This document shows, piece after piece, positions 35,662-45,844 of a stretch of DNA of 64,000 nucleotides. Each line of letters starts with the position of its first letter. The stretch's first letter is position 1. A program made the position numbers and the translations under genes. Below the pieces are notes generated by a model. That model made no database searches. It saw only the letters and a list, made by a program, of their open reading frames with translations, and was not told the DNA's origin. Location: NCBI RefSeq assembly GCF_014489575.1, contig NZ_CP060789.1:1736001-1800000 (forward strand), given 5' to 3'. The stretch is from Tessaracoccus defluvii. Lineage in GTDB: Bacteria; Actinomycetota; Actinomycetes; Propionibacteriales; Propionibacteriaceae.

Positions 35662-38643
35662 TAGTTCGCCCCTCTCCTGGCTCCACCGGCACCGCCGAGG
35701 CTCGGCGCAGCCAGCACGATGAGGCCCAGCCCGATCAGCAGATGCCAGCCGAAGCGCCAGTCGTGCGTCACAGGCTCCAACTCCAGCTCTCCGCCGTCGG
35801 CACCGAGGGTGAACCCGATCAGTTGCAGGTCGTATTCGGCGCTCGGGGGCCGGACGTCACGTCGAGCGTCCGGCCGTCGACGCTGGCGGTCCACGACGCA
35901 CCTGGTTCCTCCGCCAGCCAGAGCGTCCTGTCCGCGGCCCCGTCGGGGACCACGTTGTCGACGATCGGCAGGTAGGAGCCGTCGACGCCGACGAGGAACG
36001 CCCGGGCGGGGCTGTCCGTGACGGTCCAGACGGTGGCGGCCCCGCCGGTGGGGGCGCTCAGCAGGCCCTCGAGGTTGTCGACGGTGGAGCGCTGCTGGGG
36101 TTCGAAGCCGCGCAGCCACAGGTGGGAGACGCCGAGGAGTCGCAGCCGCTCCGCCAGATCGGCGGGCGGCGCATCGGTCGCGAGTGAGGTGGCGATGCCG
36201 CTGAACTGTTCGGAGAAGCCGCCGGCCGGATCGGTCTCGCCGGAGCCCCACTGCGGTCGACGGGAGTCCACGATGTTCCAGGAGACGGTGCCGTCGGAGC
36301 CGAGATCGACGAGCAGCACCCGCGAGTCCCGCTCGGAGACGACCACGTCACGGACGTATCCGGGCAGTTCGCTCGTGCGCGATTCCACGGGACCCGCGAA
36401 GCCGACGACGGCCCAGGATCCGATCGCGACGGCCGCGGCGGCGCCCAGCGCGATCTGCGCCCACCGGGTGCCGGCGGGGCGGCGCCCGGCCTGCCAGGCG
36501 ACAGGGGCCAGCATGGCGGCCAGCGCCAGCAGCGCCCACGGCGACAGCAGGGGACGGGCCACCCCGCCGTCGAGGCCGACGGTGAGCCGGGACAGGACGG
36601 TGCCGAGCAGCAGCGGGCCGGCCACGAGGGAGACGGCGACCCACATCCGCCACCCGTGCAGCCTGCCGATGGCGACCGCGGCCACCACTCCGATGATCGC
36701 GAAGAAGGCCACGTTCGCCCACAGCGGCAGCCCGGAGGGCAGGATGCGGCCGATCAGCAGCGCGTAGGAGGCGGGCGGAATCTCGGGCCAGGCCAACGGG
36801 TCGACGCCGGTGAGGAGCCGACCGGGGTGGCGGGCCAGCGTCGGCAGCCAGGGCGCCAGGAAGGCCCAGGCGGGGAGCAGCGCGACGAGGACCTCCGCCA
36901 CGCGGCCGCGGTGACGCAGCAGCGCCCAGCCGCCGAGCAGCGTGGCGAAGAGGAGCGCGGCGGGCCAGACGGCGCTGGCGATGGTGAGCCAGAGCGCGGC
37001 ACCGGCCGGGAGACGGAGCCGCTCCGCCCGGTCGCATCCGAGCTCGCGATCCGGATCACGGAGCGCGCCAGCAGCGGCCCGACGACGGCGAGGGTCATGC
37101 CGGTCACATCGCCGGCCGTCACGAGACCCAGGAGGATCACCCCTCCACCCCAGCAGGCACTGATGACGGCGGCGGGCACGCCCGGGACGTCGAGGAGCCG
37201 CATCAGCGACAGCACCGCCCCCGCGGCCAGCAGAGGCGTCGTCAGCAGCGCGAGGAATGCGAACCAGCCGGGGAACCCGAGCCCGGCCAGGGAGGCGATC
37301 GAGGCGAACCCCAGCCAGGGGGCGTCGCCCGTGAGATAGGCGTTCCAGGCCGCGCCGAAGCTCCCGGGTGCGGGCAGCAGGCCCCCGCCGGAGACGGGGC
37401 CAAGGCCCAACAGGGTGCGTCCCGCCACGAGTGCGGCTACGATCAGCACGCCGAAGAGGATGGCGGGCGCCGGCACGCGGCGCCGCTCGGTGACGCCGCC
37501 GGCGAAGTCGTCACCGGTCAGCTCGTCGATGGAGGCGGCGGGCGGGGAGTCGGCGAGGTCGCGGTAGCGCTCAGCGACACCGCCGCCGAACCTGTCGAGG
37601 GCGTGCCGGAGCGGCCACAGCCGCTGCGGCAGGAGCTCCGGCGGGGTCACGTCCTCCTCGGGGATGCGTGCGCGCAGCGCGTCCAGCAACGCCGGATCCG
37701 CCCCGTAGCGGCGCAGGGCCCGCAGCTCGGCGGCGGCATGGCCGGGGCTCTTGGCGATGAGGAAGCCGGCGGCGCGCAGGACGGAGGCGACGCCCAGCGT
37801 GCCGCGCCGTGCACCGCGGGCCGCGGCGATCCGCAGCGCGGCCACCCGGTCCGCGACATGGGGGTGTTCGTCGTGGGGGCGCAGCCCGGTGCGACCCGCC
37901 TCGAGGTGGTTGAGGGCCGCCTCAGGCCAGGTCAGGACCCGGTAGCCGTGTCCGTTGACCCGCCAGCCGAACTCGACGCCGTCGCGGTGACGAGGCAGCT
38001 CCGGCGCCAGCCCGCCGACCTCCCGCCACACCTCTCCGCGGATCAGCAGCCCGGCCGTGGAGGCGCCGAGCACCTCGGTCGACTCCAGCTGGCCCTGGTC
38101 GATGTCGCCGACCTCGACCAGCGGAACCCGCAGCCCCCCGCCCGTGATGGTCTGTCCGGCCTCGGCCAGCGTCTCCGGGTAGTTGCGTCGCTTGGGCTGG
38201 AGGAGCTTCGGGACGACGACGTCGGCGCGGCGGGCCCCCTCGAGTAACTCCCCCAGCGCTCCCTGGTGGGGGGCGGAGTCGTCGTGCAGCAGCCAGAGCC
38301 ATTCCGGTTCGGTGTCGGTCAGGGCCAGTTCCACCGCAGCGCCGAAGGCGACCCGTTCCCCGGCTTCCACGACGCGGGTCAGCACGCCGTCCTCGTGGGC
38401 GGCCTGCAGCAGCGCGAGGGAGTCGTCGGTGGAGGCGGCATCGACGGCGATGATGGTTCCGGGGCGCGGGTCGAGTCGCTCGAGCGCGTGCAGTTGCCTC
38501 GGCAACCATTCCGCGGCGTCGGTGACGACCATCACTGCGGTCACGTCGGAGGGTGGCACAGCGGGGACGTCGAATACCGAGTCCTCCTGGTCGATCCACG
38601 ACCAGAGGTCGTCGAGGGCCCCGTGCTGCGGTTCTTCGGTCAC
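35661..38643 (-). CDS. Large membrane GT2 glycosyltransferase, with two apparent frameshifts
   Basis: The N-terminal GT2 domain (about residues 1-300) has VDAASTDDSLALL and WLLHDDSAP, the DxD-like metal site. Transmembrane helices and an extracytoplasmic domain follow. Breaks occur near the C run 37027-37029 and the G run 35845-35849; one extra base at each restores ATGAERLRLPAG and SGPPSAEYDLQL and a 994-aa protein. This family sits upstream of whiB in actinobacteria and is thought to build envelope glycans. The frameshifts match the pattern seen in other genes here and are probably sequencing errors. Confidence 0.82.
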
Positions 38644-38689
38644 TGGTCCTCCAGTCGGTCCAGACAGGGCTCCGACACTACCAGCGCGG

Positions 38690-38944
38690 TCAGCCGACCG
38701 CCTTTTTCAGCTTGCGGCGTTCACGCTCGGACAGCCCGCCCCAGATGCCGAAGCGCTCGTCGTGGGCCAGTGCGTACTCGAGGCACTCATCGCGGACGGT
38801 GCAGCCCTGGCAGACGCGCTTGGCGTCGCGGGTGGAGCCGCCCTTCTCGGGGAAGAAGGCCTCGGGATCGGTCTGGGCGCAGAGTGCTTCCGCCTGCCAG
38901 GCGAATGCGCCGTCGTCAGCTAAAAGCTGCCACGCGTCGTCCAT
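38690..38944 (-). CDS. whiB: WhiB-family iron-sulfur regulator (WhiB2-like)
   Basis: 84 aa. Four cysteines (ALCAQTDPEAFF, then VCQGCTVRDEC) bind a 4Fe-4S cluster, followed by the GIWGG turn and a basic C-terminus (ERERRKLKKAVG) for DNA binding. Position between GT2 and manC matches WhiB2/WhmD, a septation regulator. ATG 38944 follows GGAGGGG. Has its own strong promoter at 38969-38997. Confidence 0.92.
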   Translation of the reverse strand: MDDAWQLLADDGAFAWQAEALCAQTDPEAFFPEKGGSTRDAKRVCQGCTVRDECLEYALAHDERFGIWGGLSERERRKLKKAVG

Positions 38945-38968
38945 GCTCGACCCCTCCCTTCTGGCTGA

Positions 38969-38997
38969 ATTACACACGAGTGGTTTTGATCGGTCAA
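38969..38997 (-). promoter_or_regulatory. Promoter of the whiB gene
   Basis: On the minus strand TTGACC (38992-38997) and TGTAAT (38969-38974) are 17 nt apart, 25 nt before the ATG. Unlike many genes here, this one has a leader with a Shine-Dalgarno. Confidence 0.7.
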
Positions 38998-39020
38998 GTG
39001 GATAGGCAGTATTGCGCAGA

Positions 39021-39629
39021 TCAGCGACGGGGAGGCCGGATCAGGGTGCCGTGGGGATCGTCCTCGTCGGCGCGGGGCCACGGCGTGGTCGCCGTCCTCC
39101 ACTGACCGTGGGACGCGGGCTGCGGCGCCGCGACCGGGGTCGATGGGGAGACGGCGGGGCCCGGCGACGCTGACTGCGGAGGCTCGACCACCCCGATCAG
39201 TTCGTGCCCCGGATAGCGCGCCGGCTCCGGCTGCGCCGTGGCCAGGTCACGGTTGCGCTGCACCCTGACCAGGGCCCAGGCGACCAGCGCGAGCCCGACG
39301 AGACACCCGGCGACGGCGCTGACGACGTCGGCCATGTCCCCGGCCCACCGGGCGCGGGTGAGCAGCACGGCGCCCCCGATCCGGACGGCCAGCGCGGCAA
39401 CCGCGGCGAAGAGGGCCGCGATCCTGGCCACCCGCCCGCCATGGGAAGCGACGACGACGGCCAGGGTGGGCCCGAGCAGCGCAGCGGGCTGGGCCAGCGC
39501 CAGCGCGCTCCGTGGGCCGTAGCCGGTGACGACGCCGGCGACTGCGGCCGCCGTCTCGGCTATGCCCGCGACGATCAGCACGCCGACGATCGCCCCGGTG
39601 GCGACGTCGACGCTGCGGGACGTGGTCAT
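39021..39629 (-). CDS. Small multi-spanning membrane protein of unknown function
   Basis: 202 aa with four predicted transmembrane helices in the first 125 residues and a Pro/Ser-rich cytoplasmic tail. No family recognised. ATG 39629 follows GGGAGCAGGCG. It follows manC by 20 nt on the same strand, so it is probably cotranscribed. Confidence 0.7.
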   Translation of the reverse strand: MTTSRSVDVATGAIVGVLIVAGIAETAAAVAGVVTGYGPRSALALAQPAALLGPTLAVVVASHGGRVARIAALFAAVAALAVRIGGAVLLTRARWAGDMADVVSAVAGCLVGLALVAWALVRVQRNRDLATAQPEPARYPGHELIGVVEPPQSASPGPAVSPSTPVAAPQPASHGQWRTATTPWPRADEDDPHGTLIRPPRR

Positions 39630-39648
39630 CGCCTGCTCCCTCCGCCGG

Positions 39649-40728
39649 TCAGGCAAATTCTGCCCCAACCCGGGTTCGCACGAGCTCGACCAGCTCCTTC
39701 ACCCGCTCCGTCTCCCCCAGCCCGGCGACCAGCGTCGCCGTGCCCGTGGCGACGACGAGCGTGTCGCGGAGGCCGAGCGTGGCAACGAGATGGGCGGGGC
39801 CTGCGGTGTTGACGACGATGCAGCCGGACGAGCCCAGCGTGACGGTGCGGCCGTCGACGCGGTTGCCGTTCTCGTCGGTGGACAGGAGGTCGGCCAGCGA
39901 CAGGTAGCCGCCGACGTCGCGCCAGTCGATGGCCAGCGGCACGCTGACGACCCGGGCACCGGTCGCCCCCTGCGAGACGGGCTCCATGACGGCGTAGTCG
40001 ACGGAGATCTTCTGCAGGGTCGGGAACAGCTCATCGAGGCGCTCGGGTTCCGCGACGATCTGCCGGACGGTGTCGGCGGTGCGGGGCAGGAGCTCGTCGA
40101 GCTGGCCGAGCAGAGTCTCCGCCCGCCACACGAACATGCCGGCGTTCCACCAGTATTCGCCGCTGGCGACGTACCGTTCGGCCACCTCGGCGCTGGGCTT
40201 CTCCTTGAACTCGGCGACGGCGTGCACGCCGGGGAACCCGGGCAGTTCGTCGGCCTTGTGCAGGTAGCCGTAGCCGGTGTGCGGCGAGGTCGGCACGACG
40301 CCCAGCGTGACCAGGGCGTCGTCGTGTGCCTCGGCGACGGTGAACGCGACGTCGAGCGAGCGGGCGAACTCGTCGACGGGCGTGATCACCTGGTCGGCGG
40401 TGACCATGGCCACGACGGCGTCAGGGTCGCGCCGGGCGACCTCGGCGGCCGACCAGGCCACCGCGTTGAGCGAGTCACGGCCCTCCGGTTCGCCCAGGAT
40501 GTTGCCGGCGGCCAGCTCCGGGAGCTGGGCCGCGACGTCATCCGCGTGGACCCGGCCGGTGCAGACGAGGATCCGGTCGTCGGGCACCAGCGAGCTGACG
40601 CGCTCGTAGGCGAGCCGCAGCAGCGACTTCCCATCGACGATCTCCAGCAGTTGCTTCGGCCGCCCCTGACGCGACAGCGGCCACAGGCGGGTGCCGGCTC
40701 CGCCGGCCATGATCACGACAAATCGCAT
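39649..40728 (-). CDS. manC: Mannose-1-phosphate guanylyltransferase
   Basis: 359 aa. N-terminal nucleotide motif MAGGAGTRLWPLSRQGRPKQ, then FKEKPS and WNAGMFVW, typical of the family. It makes GDP-mannose from mannose-1-P and GTP, following ManB. There is no C-terminal isomerase domain, so it is monofunctional. TACCGT lies exactly 6 nt before the ATG. Confidence 0.94.
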   Translation of the reverse strand: MRFVVIMAGGAGTRLWPLSRQGRPKQLLEIVDGKSLLRLAYERVSSLVPDDRILVCTGRVHADDVAAQLPELAAGNILGEPEGRDSLNAVAWSAAEVARRDPDAVVAMVTADQVITPVDEFARSLDVAFTVAEAHDDALVTLGVVPTSPHTGYGYLHKADELPGFPGVHAVAEFKEKPSAEVAERYVASGEYWWNAGMFVWRAETLLGQLDELLPRTADTVRQIVAEPERLDELFPTLQKISVDYAVMEPVSQGATGARVVSVPLAIDWRDVGGYLSLADLLSTDENGNRVDGRTVTLGSSGCIVVNTAGPAHLVATLGLRDTLVVATGTATLVAGLGETERVKELVELVRTRVGAEFA

Positions 40729-40764
40729 GGAGGCACGGTACCGGAGCGGTGAGGGCCGTTCGCC

Positions 40765-41775
40765 TCAGGCCCCGGCGGACTGCTCCTCGTCGTCGGCCTC
40801 GACCACGGTCTCGTCGACGTCGTCCTGCTTCTCTTCCTCGACCGGCGCCTCGGGCTCCGGCTCGACGGCGGCCAGCACGGCCCCGCCGCCGAGGGTCGCC
40901 AGCATCTGGCGGACGTTGGCGAGCTGGGCGGTGATGGAGTCGCGCCGCTGAGTGACAGCGGCGAGCTCACGATCGGAGTCGCGGCGGATCCGCTCGGCCT
41001 TGGTGCGGGCCTCAGCCACCAGGTCCTCGGCCTCCCGCTTGGCGGCGGCACGCACGGCCTCGGCCTGGCTGCCGGCGTCGGCGACCAGTCGGAGCGCCTC
41101 GTTCTCCGAGGCGCGCAGGTTCTCCTCCGCGGCGGCCAGCTGGGCCTCGCGCTGCGACATGACGACCTCGAAATCGGCGGCGGCTGCGTCGCGCCGCTCC
41201 CCCAGGGTCCGCTCGAAGTCGGCGGCGGCCTGCGCGGCGCGGGCCTGCTGCGACTCGTAGACCGCCTCACCCTCCTCGCGGCGGGCGTTGGCCTCGGCGA
41301 CGGCGTGGTCGACGAGCTCTCCTGCGCGGCGCTCGGCACCGGCGAGCCGCGCCTCGGCGTCGGCCTCGGCGGCGCTGCGGGTGTCGATGGCGTAGCGGTC
41401 GGCGTCGGCGGCGACGACCTGCGCCTTGCGGGTGGCCTCTTCGGTCATGCGGGCGACGTCCTCGGCGGCCTTCCGCTTCAGGTCAGCCGCCTCGTCCTCG
41501 GCCAACGTCAGGATCTGCCCGACCCGTTCGCCGAGATCGACGAACGACGGGCGGGTGGCCATGCTCTTGGCACGTGCGGCCTCCTCTGCCCGGGCCGTCA
41601 CCTCCGCCAGTCGTGCCTCGAGCTCGGCGGCGCGCTGCTGCGCCTCCTTGTACTGGACGGTGAGTTCGCCGAGCTCGTTGCGCCCTGATTCGAGGGCCTG
41701 CTGGAGCGTCTCCAGCTCGGCGTCGACCTGGGCGGGCTCGTAGCCGCGGAGCACGGTGCGGAAGGTGGGGCTCAT
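40765..41775 (-). CDS. DivIVA-like coiled-coil protein
   Basis: 336 aa. The N-terminus FRTVLRGYEPAQVDAELETL is the DivIVA/Wag31 lipid-binding motif. About 260 residues of Ala/Glu/Arg-rich coiled coil follow, then an acidic tail. Likely a polar-growth or septal scaffold. It directly follows the other coiled-coil gene (TAGATG, no gap). Confidence 0.8.
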   Translation of the reverse strand: MSPTFRTVLRGYEPAQVDAELETLQQALESGRNELGELTVQYKEAQQRAAELEARLAEVTARAEEAARAKSMATRPSFVDLGERVGQILTLAEDEAADLKRKAAEDVARMTEEATRKAQVVAADADRYAIDTRSAAEADAEARLAGAERRAGELVDHAVAEANARREEGEAVYESQQARAAQAAADFERTLGERRDAAAADFEVVMSQREAQLAAAEENLRASENEALRLVADAGSQAEAVRAAAKREAEDLVAEARTKAERIRRDSDRELAAVTQRRDSITAQLANVRQMLATLGGGAVLAAVEPEPEAPVEEEKQDDVDETVVEADDEEQSAGA

Positions 41776-43143
41776 CTAGTTTTCCTCATCCTGGGTGCTG
41801 GGTCCGGTGACGGCGAGCGCTTCGATGACGCCGGACAGGTTGTTGAGTTGGGAGGTGATGTCGTCGCGCCGACGGGCAAGACCCTCGACCTCGGCCCGCG
41901 CCGCATCGAGCATCTCCTGTGCCTGGCTGCGCAGCGCCGCCGAGTCCTCCCGCGCGCTGGACAGCAGCGCGACTGCCTCTTCGCGGGTCGAGCGGGCTCG
42001 CTCGTAGGCGGCACGTTGGGTCCGGTCGAGTTCATCGGCCATCGACGCCCGCACCATCGCGGCGGTGGACTCCGCGTTGGCGATGCGCGCCTCGGCCCGC
42101 TCAGTGATGGCTGCCGCCTCGCGTTCCGCGCGTGTGATCAGGTCGGCGGCAGCGGCCTCGGCCGCCTCGCGGGTGCGCTGTCCGTGCTGGTTCGCCGCGA
42201 CGAGTTCCGCGTCGGCTCGGGCCCGGACGTCGGCGGCGTCGAGTTCCGCGGCCCGGAGGCGGCGGCGGGCGACGTCGACCGTGCGGCTGACGGTATCGCT
42301 CAGCTTTGACCTGGCGTCTCTGGCCCGCGCCGCTAGCCCCAGATGCGCCTCACGCCGTTGCCTCGCGATATCGGCCCGCGTGCCGTCGACGAGTCCCGCG
42401 ACGGTGCCACGGGCCCATTCGAGCTGGGCTGCGGCGTCAGCGAGTTGCTCCTGGGCGTCACGGTGGGCCTCGGCCAGGAGACGTTCGGCATCACGGGCGG
42501 CCGCGGCGCGAAGCTCCTCGGCCTCGACGCCAGCTGCCTCGACGTCACGGGCAGCTGCGGCACGCTGCTGCTCCACCTCGGCCGTGGCCGTGGCCGTGAG
42601 CGCGCCACGTTCAGCCGCGGCCGTCTCGGCCTCCTCCCGCAGCGCCTCGTCGTGGGCGGACCGCTCGGCGGCAAGCTCGGAGTCGTGCACAGCGCGGGCG
42701 ACGTCAGCCTCGGTGCGCTGCAGCTCGGCCCGCGCCGTCGCATCGTCGATCAGGCGGGCGGCGGCGGCCTCCGCAGCCTGCGTCTCCGACTCCGCAGCAC
42801 GCCGCGCCTCCTGCGTGAGGGCCGCGGCCTCGGCGCGCGCCTCCGCGATGAGTTCGTCGGCCATCGTCTGGGCACGCTCGGCGAGGGCGCCGGACGCGCC
42901 CGTCGCCTCAGTCAGGATGCGCTGGGCGTCCGCTTCGGCCTCGGCCAGACGGTGTCGGACGAACTGGAGTTCGCCTGCGGCTTCGTCCCTGGCCCGCTCC
43001 ATCGCGAGCCGCTCCTGCCGGAGCTGTTCGACCTCCGACTCGGCCTCAGCACGGAGCCGTTCGGCCAGCCGCTGCGCCTGCACAAGGACCTGGGTAGCAG
43101 CGGCCGCTCCGGTGGGCTGTTGCTGATCCTCGGGCACCTGCAT
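41776..43143 (-). CDS. Long coiled-coil protein (Scy/FilP-like)
   Basis: 455 aa, almost entirely Ala/Glu/Arg-rich coiled coil with an N-terminal LVQAQRLAERLRAEAE segment and a C-terminal LARRRDDITSQLNNLSG segment that also occurs at the end of the DivIVA-like neighbour. ATG 43143 is preceded by GGGGG. Probably a cytoskeletal partner of the DivIVA-like protein. The C-terminal similarity suggests they arose by duplication or co-assemble. Confidence 0.7.
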   Translation of the reverse strand: MQVPEDQQQPTGAAAATQVLVQAQRLAERLRAEAESEVEQLRQERLAMERARDEAAGELQFVRHRLAEAEADAQRILTEATGASGALAERAQTMADELIAEARAEAAALTQEARRAAESETQAAEAAAARLIDDATARAELQRTEADVARAVHDSELAAERSAHDEALREEAETAAAERGALTATATAEVEQQRAAAARDVEAAGVEAEELRAAAARDAERLLAEAHRDAQEQLADAAAQLEWARGTVAGLVDGTRADIARQRREAHLGLAARARDARSKLSDTVSRTVDVARRRLRAAELDAADVRARADAELVAANQHGQRTREAAEAAAADLITRAEREAAAITERAEARIANAESTAAMVRASMADELDRTQRAAYERARSTREEAVALLSSAREDSAALRSQAQEMLDAARAEVEGLARRRDDITSQLNNLSGVIEALAVTGPSTQDEEN

Positions 43144-43195
43144 GCCCCCATCTTGGCATGAGTGGGCGAGCGCTCCCACCTGGGGTGTGTCGGTC

Positions 43196-44185
43196 TCAGC
43201 CGCGGTCTTCGGACCGCACTCCGACCAGGAATCCGAGCCCCCAGGCGATGTGCATGGTTGCGAGCACCGCGGGCAGACGCAGCCGCGCTGCGGGGCTGAG
43301 TCCGGTCATGGTGGCGGTGGCCACGCCCTGGAACAGCAGGTAGGTGAGCGGGACGATGAACAGCCCGGTCAGGAGGCGGTTGCGCAGCACGAGACCCACG
43401 ATTCCGCCCACGATCCCGGCTCCCATGGCCGAGACGGCGACCGGGGGCGCCAGGTAGCGGAGGGAGAGTGTCTCCGGGTGTCGTCTGGCAACCTCGCGGC
43501 GCCACTGCCCGGTCCGGTAGAACTGCCGGGCAAGCGCCCCGAAGGAGTCCCGCGGCCGGTACGCGACGCGCAGGGCCGGGGAGAAGTAGACGAGGTGGCC
43601 GGCGGTGCGGAGCCGGTAGTTGAGCTCCCAGTCCTGCGCCCGCTGTAGCGTCTCGTCGAAGCCGCCCACGTCAGCTAGGGCGGAACGCCGGAAGACGCCC
43701 AGGAAGACGGTGTCGGCTGGTCCGGCGGGTGTGTCGGCCAGGTGGAACCCGCCGCCGCCGAGGCCGAAGCGGGAGTTGTACGCCGCCGCGATCGCTTCCG
43801 AGAGCGGCCCGGTGCCCCGGGCGTCCATGAGACCGCCGACGTTGCCTGCCCCTGTCTCCTCGAGGAGGCGCACCGCGGTGGCGATGTAGTCGCGGCTGAG
43901 TTCCCCATGGCCGTCGACCCTCACGATGATGTCATGGGCGGCGCGCGCGATGGCGAGGTTGAGCCCCACGGGGGTGTGCCCGGCGGGGTTGTCGACGACG
44001 ACGATCCGGGGGTCCGCGGCGGCGAGTTCTGCTGCGATGTCGGCGGTGCGGTCCTCGCTGGGTGCAACGGCGAGCACCACCTCGAGGTCTCCGGGGTAGT
44101 GCTGGTCGATCACCCGCTCCACGGCGGCGCGCAGATGACGCTCCTCGTTGCGGATCGGCATGACCACGCTGACACTGGGCTGCAC
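43196..44185 (-). CDS. GT2 family glycosyltransferase
   Basis: 329 aa. GT-A domain with SVVMPIRNEERHLRAAV at the N-terminus, the VRVDGHGEL DxD-like site near residue 95, and AQDWELNYRL as the acceptor (ED) motif. Two or three C-terminal transmembrane helices from about residue 240. GTG 44185 is preceded by AAGGAGG. Resembles succinoglycan-type ExoA/ExoO transferases; acts at the membrane on an envelope polymer. Acceptor unknown. Confidence 0.87.
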   Translation of the reverse strand: MQPSVSVVMPIRNEERHLRAAVERVIDQHYPGDLEVVLAVAPSEDRTADIAAELAAADPRIVVVDNPAGHTPVGLNLAIARAAHDIIVRVDGHGELSRDYIATAVRLLEETGAGNVGGLMDARGTGPLSEAIAAAYNSRFGLGGGGFHLADTPAGPADTVFLGVFRRSALADVGGFDETLQRAQDWELNYRLRTAGHLVYFSPALRVAYRPRDSFGALARQFYRTGQWRREVARRHPETLSLRYLAPPVAVSAMGAGIVGGIVGLVLRNRLLTGLFIVPLTYLLFQGVATATMTGLSPAARLRLPAVLATMHIAWGLGFLVGVRSEDRG

Positions 44186-44220
44186 GGGACCTCCTTGCGA
44201 TGCGCGGCTCACTCTAGTGA

Positions 44221-45726
44221 CTAGCCGCTGACGGAGCACACGGCCCCGAGGTCTCCGGTCTGCGTCGGCTGTTCGTCCGTGTCGGCGGTGGGGCTGGGCT
44301 CGACGGACGCGGACCCGCCACCCGTCGGAGCCGGGGTGCTCGCGGTCTGGCTCGGCGCCGGCGACGTCGTCCCGGGGTCCACGCTGCCACCGGCGGAGGG
44401 GGCGGGGCTCGGGGTCTTCGCCGTCTGCTCCTCCAGCGCGTCGGACTCCTCGATCCGCTGCCGGACCGTCTCTCGGATCAGACCGAAGTCCGGCTCGGCG
44501 GCCACGATCAGGGGCGGCGCGAAGTTGACGGCCGCGATCGGCAGGTCCTTCGTCTTGAGCGCGAGTTCCGCGAGCGTGGCGATCTCGCCACGGCCGACGT
44601 CGGTGCTGAGGATGTTGGCCCCCGTCTCCGAGAGGTCGACGAAGCGGGTGGCGACGGTGAACGGGTCCAGCTGCGCCACCATCGCCGACATCACGCACTT
44701 CTGCCGCAGCATCCGTTCGTAGTCGCTGCTCTCGGCTCGCGACCTGGCGAACCAGAGGGCGTGGTAGCCGTCGAGCAGCACGTTCTCGCCGGGTTCGATG
44801 TAGCCGGAGATCTTCGACCCGACACCGCCGATGGGGATCGGCTTGCCGATGTCGAGCCGGATGCCGCCCATGGCGTCGATGAGGCTGGAGAAGCCGGCCA
44901 TGTCGACCATGGCGTAGTAGTTCAGTTCGAGGCCGAGGGTCTCTCCGACGGCCTCTTTCATGGCCTCGAGGCCGGCGTCCTTGCCGGGGTACAGGTCAGC
45001 GTGTTCCGAGCCGAGCGTGTAGACGCCGTTGAGCATGCAGGCGCCGTCCTCGCAGACGAAACCGTCCGGGTACAGCTCGCGCAGCGGCGACGACTCCGGG
45101 AAGCGGACGCGCTGCAGATTGCGCGGGAGCCCGAAAAGGATCGCGCGCCCGGACTCGGCGTCGATCGAGGCGACGTTGATGGAGTCGGGGCGCAGCCCCT
45201 CCCTGCCTGCGCCGGCGTCGGCGCCCAGCAGCAGGACGTTGTAGCGCCCGGCCTTGACCTCCGAGTCGCCCCCGCCGCTGAACACCTCGCCGACGTTGCC
45301 CGCGCCCACCAGCGCGGTGGACGCCACCGAGGTGACCCCGCCTGCGAGGAGCGCCATCACCAGCACCGAGACGGTCAGGAGCAGTCGCGGCCGCCGCGGC
45401 AGGCGCAGGGGGCGGGCCAGCCGCCACGAGTCGAGGAGGAGCAGCACCCAGGCGCCGAACAGGATCCACAGGCCGATCCGCAGCAGCAGCGCGACTGCCG
45501 GCGTCAGCAGGAATCCGAGGGTCGGCCCGCGGAGGATCAGGAGGCCGAGCCCGATGAGCAGCACCAGCACCAGGGCGCTGCCGAAGATCCGGGTCGCCCA
45601 GCGACCGATGGCCCGGTTACCGGCGAAGGACTGGACGGAGCCCGGCAGCAGCGCCGACATGACGACGAAGCCGACTGCCCGGCGCGAACGGACGGCGTTC
45701 GCCTCGGCGAGCGGGGCTTGAGTCAC
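44221..45726 (-). CDS. LytR-CpsA-Psr (LCP) family transferase with multi-spanning N-terminus
   Basis: 501 aa. Four transmembrane helices in the first ~170 residues, then the LCP domain: LLLGADAGAGREGLRPDSI, LPRNLQRVRFP, GGIRLDIGKPI and ARSRAESSDYERMLRQ carry the pyrophosphate- and Mg-binding Asp/Arg. Pro/Thr-rich C-terminal tail. It ligates polyprenyl-linked glycans to peptidoglycan. Start GTG 45726 is supported by AAAGGAG upstream. Divergent from the second LCP gene. Confidence 0.9.
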   Translation of the reverse strand: MTQAPLAEANAVRSRRAVGFVVMSALLPGSVQSFAGNRAIGRWATRIFGSALVLVLLIGLGLLILRGPTLGFLLTPAVALLLRIGLWILFGAWVLLLLDSWRLARPLRLPRRPRLLLTVSVLVMALLAGGVTSVASTALVGAGNVGEVFSGGGDSEVKAGRYNVLLLGADAGAGREGLRPDSINVASIDAESGRAILFGLPRNLQRVRFPESSPLRELYPDGFVCEDGACMLNGVYTLGSEHADLYPGKDAGLEAMKEAVGETLGLELNYYAMVDMAGFSSLIDAMGGIRLDIGKPIPIGGVGSKISGYIEPGENVLLDGYHALWFARSRAESSDYERMLRQKCVMSAMVAQLDPFTVATRFVDLSETGANILSTDVGRGEIATLAELALKTKDLPIAAVNFAPPLIVAAEPDFGLIRETVRQRIEESDALEEQTAKTPSPAPSAGGSVDPGTTSPAPSQTASTPAPTGGGSASVEPSPTADTDEQPTQTGDLGAVCSVSG

Positions 45727-45844
45727 GGGGGCTCCTTTCACGGCAGGTGCCAGTCTCACGCAGGCGCGGGGCGCCTTCAGCCACGCCACGCCGGAAAGAC
45801 CCGGTTCGGGACACCTCGGTACGCTGAACGGGCGAGGAGGTGTC

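Noticed and set aside
43163..43180. Palindrome GTGGGCGAGCGCTCCCAC resembling a second LacI/CelR operator
   Set aside because: Only 7 of 9 positions pair, the core spacing differs from the 12-bp box at 435-446, and it lies before a coiled-coil gene. A transcript hairpin is as likely.
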